From contig CALESE010000107.1 in NCBI GenBank assembly GCA_937907205.1, forward strand, positions 1 to 5,725: a stretch of DNA of 5,725 nucleotides, read 5' to 3'. How positions within the stretch are numbered: the first letter of the stretch is position 1; the number at the start of each line of letters is the position of its first letter. The translations under genes were made by a program, and so were the position numbers. Below the pieces are notes generated by a model that saw only the letters and a program-made list of their open reading frames with translations, was not told the origin of the DNA and searched no databases. Of this stretch, positions 4,638 to 5,725 are shown piece by piece. This stretch comes from an uncultured Romboutsia sp. (lineage in GTDB: Bacteria; Bacillota; Clostridia; Peptostreptococcales; Peptostreptococcaceae).

Positions 4638-5582
4638 TTAAACTAAAGTTCTAAACTCATACCCATTATCTTTAAAATATTTAATTATTTTAGGTAATGC
4701 TTTCGCCGTTTCTTCTTTACCGTAAGTATCATGCATTAATAACACTACCATATTTTTATCTTTTGAAGTCTTTATAGCCATATTAACTAACTCATCAGCA
4801 TTTTTCTTTTTACCTTCTGCATCTCCATTTAGTGCATTCCAGTCTATTGATACCTTATTATTTTCTTCTAAATAAGTATCAAGTTTATCCATACCTCTCC
4901 AAGACATATATCCACCTGGACATCTTAAAACTCTTGTTGAGAAATACGGACCTAAAACATCCTTTAATAACTCATCTGTCTTTTCAAAATCTGCTTTAAA
5001 GTTCTCAATATTTAAAGTTCTTCCTGGATATAAAGTATTATAATCATGTGTAAATGAATGATTAGCTATAGCATGTCCTTCTTCTAACTCTTGTTTTAAA
5101 AGATCTTTAGCTTTTTGTCCACCTGCTAATAAGTTTTGACCTGTTATAAAGAATGTAGCTTTTACATCATTCTCTTTTAATGTATTTAGTACTGACGGTG
5201 TATTTGTAGTAGAAGTTCCATCATCAAATGTTAAATATACAACTTTTTTACCATCATTTGAATAATCATATGTTGCAAGTTGCTTAGCTACTTTAGAAGC
5301 ATCATCTGCAAAAGATTTACCATTTGGCCCTACTCCTATCATCATTTTTTTTCTTTCTTCTTCTTCTTTACGCTTCTTTTCTGCTAAAATTCTTTCTTCT
5401 TCCGCTTTCTTTTTCATTTCTATTCTTTTTTCTCTTTGTTCTGAAAGAAAAGAAGTAGTAGCTTTAATTCCTTTTGTTCCAAATACTAACATAATAACAG
5501 ATATAATTGCTATTAAAGCAACTTTTTTTGAATCTAGTTTTTGTTTCTTTTTAGAAGCAAAAATATTCTTCTGTCTACCCAT
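4638..5582 (-). CDS. pgdA: Membrane-anchored peptidoglycan N-acetylglucosamine deacetylase (PgdA type)
   Basis: This carbohydrate esterase family 4 (NodB-fold) enzyme removes the acetyl group from peptidoglycan GlcNAc on the cell surface, a change that gives lysozyme resistance in Firmicutes. The 314-residue chain has a basic cytoplasmic N terminus (1-20), one transmembrane helix (about 21-37), and a highly charged K/E/R stretch at 46-80 likely to form a helical or coiled-coil stalk. The catalytic domain spans about 113-314. All five NodB motifs are present: TFDDG (118-122, catalytic base D120, metal ligand D121), H175-S-F-T-H179 (metal ligands), R220-C-P-G-G, D247-W, and LLMHD (281-285, catalytic H284). 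The ATG at 5582 has GGGAGGA 5 nt upstream. The gene stands alone, with its own predicted promoter and terminator. The overall resemblance to the main PgdA of C. difficile is strong from memory; the alternative is a paralogous deacetylase of the same family with a regulated role. Confidence 0.92.
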   Translation of the reverse strand: MGRQKNIFASKKKQKLDSKKVALIAIISVIMLVFGTKGIKATTSFLSEQREKRIEMKKKAEEERILAEKKRKEEEERKKMMIGVGPNGKSFADDASKVAKQLATYDYSNDGKKVVYLTFDDGTSTTNTPSVLNTLKENDVKATFFITGQNLLAGGQKAKDLLKQELEEGHAIANHSFTHDYNTLYPGRTLNIENFKADFEKTDELLKDVLGPYFSTRVLRCPGGYMSWRGMDKLDTYLEENNKVSIDWNALNGDAEGKKKNADELVNMAIKTSKDKNMVVLLMHDTYGKEETAKALPKIIKYFKDNGYEFRTLV

Positions 5583-5633
5583 AATATCCTCCCTCGGTTA
5601 ATGTATTAATTTGTCGTTTCTCTCATAAATATA

Positions 5634-5661
5634 ATTATAATCTTTTTATTTAAAAAGTCCA
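5634..5661 (-). promoter_or_regulatory. Predicted sigma-A promoter of pgdA
   Basis: On the minus strand, TGGACT (5661-5656, four of six matches to TTGACA) and a perfect TATAAT (5639-5634) are 16 nt apart. They would give a start near 5627 and a leader of about 45 nt before the ATG. Confidence 0.55.
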
Positions 5662-5672
5662 TAAGATAAAAT

Positions 5673-5686
5673 TTACAAATCTGTAA
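5673..5686. promoter_or_regulatory. Short dyad upstream of the pgdA promoter
   Basis: TTACA-AATC-TGTAA is a perfect 5-bp inverted repeat with a 4-nt centre, lying 11 nt upstream of the predicted -35 of pgdA. TACA/TGTA half-sites are used by several dimeric regulators, for example BlaI/MecI, though with different spacing. Five-bp dyads are common by chance in AT-rich DNA, so this is a weak candidate operator. Confidence 0.2.
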
Positions 5687-5725
5687 TAATATAGTAATCG
5701 AACTTTAAAATAAATGTATAAGTAT

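Noticed and set aside
5384..5445. Repeat-like AAG/GAA-rich tract in pgdA
   Set aside because: It encodes the charged K/E/R stalk of the protein (about residues 46-80) in frame; codon-level repetition explains it without a separate repeat element.

Overview
The window is strongly AT-rich. Its low-GC codon use, GAGGTG/GGGAGG-type ribosome binding sites and gene content point to a low-GC Firmicute of the Clostridia. The peptidoglycan deacetylase and its neighbours look most like the Peptostreptococcaceae, with Clostridioides difficile or a close relative as the best guess. This is recognition from memory, not a search result. All intact genes lie on the minus strand, so transcription runs from high to low coordinates.

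Region by region, in transcription order. (1) 5725-4606: a monocistronic membrane-anchored polysaccharide deacetylase of the PgdA type, with a predicted sigma-A promoter, a strong ribosome binding site and a clear intrinsic terminator. (2) 4544-3596: a second membrane-anchored deacetylase, of the unrelated PIG-L/LmbE zinc fold, with its own predicted promoter and a perfect 15-bp terminator-like dyad. (3) 3610-3431, plus strand: the decayed C-terminal part of a YgjP-type (DUF45) zinc metallopeptidase. HELCH and the downstream NHS are intact, but there is no N-terminal half and an in-frame TAA lies near the end. (4) 3358-56: a potassium-uptake (Trk) operon. It holds a TrkA-like protein with only the RCK_N domain, a second TrkA-like protein with RCK_N plus RCK_C, a possible 32-35 residue membrane peptide, the TrkH channel subunit, and a small exported OB-fold-like protein anchored by a C-terminal membrane segment. 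It ends in two hairpins.

How they work together: TrkH would form the K+ pore and the two RCK proteins a split nucleotide-sensing gating ring beneath it. The small exported protein is translationally coupled to trkH and may be a periplasm-facing partner. The two deacetylases act on the cell envelope side; PgdA would deacetylate peptidoglycan GlcNAc, which gives lysozyme resistance. The PIG-L substrate is unknown.

The points most worth a second look are the metallopeptidase remnant at the trk promoter, the unannotated hydrophobic peptide between trkA and trkH, the split RCK pair, and the TrkH-coupled OB-fold-like protein.
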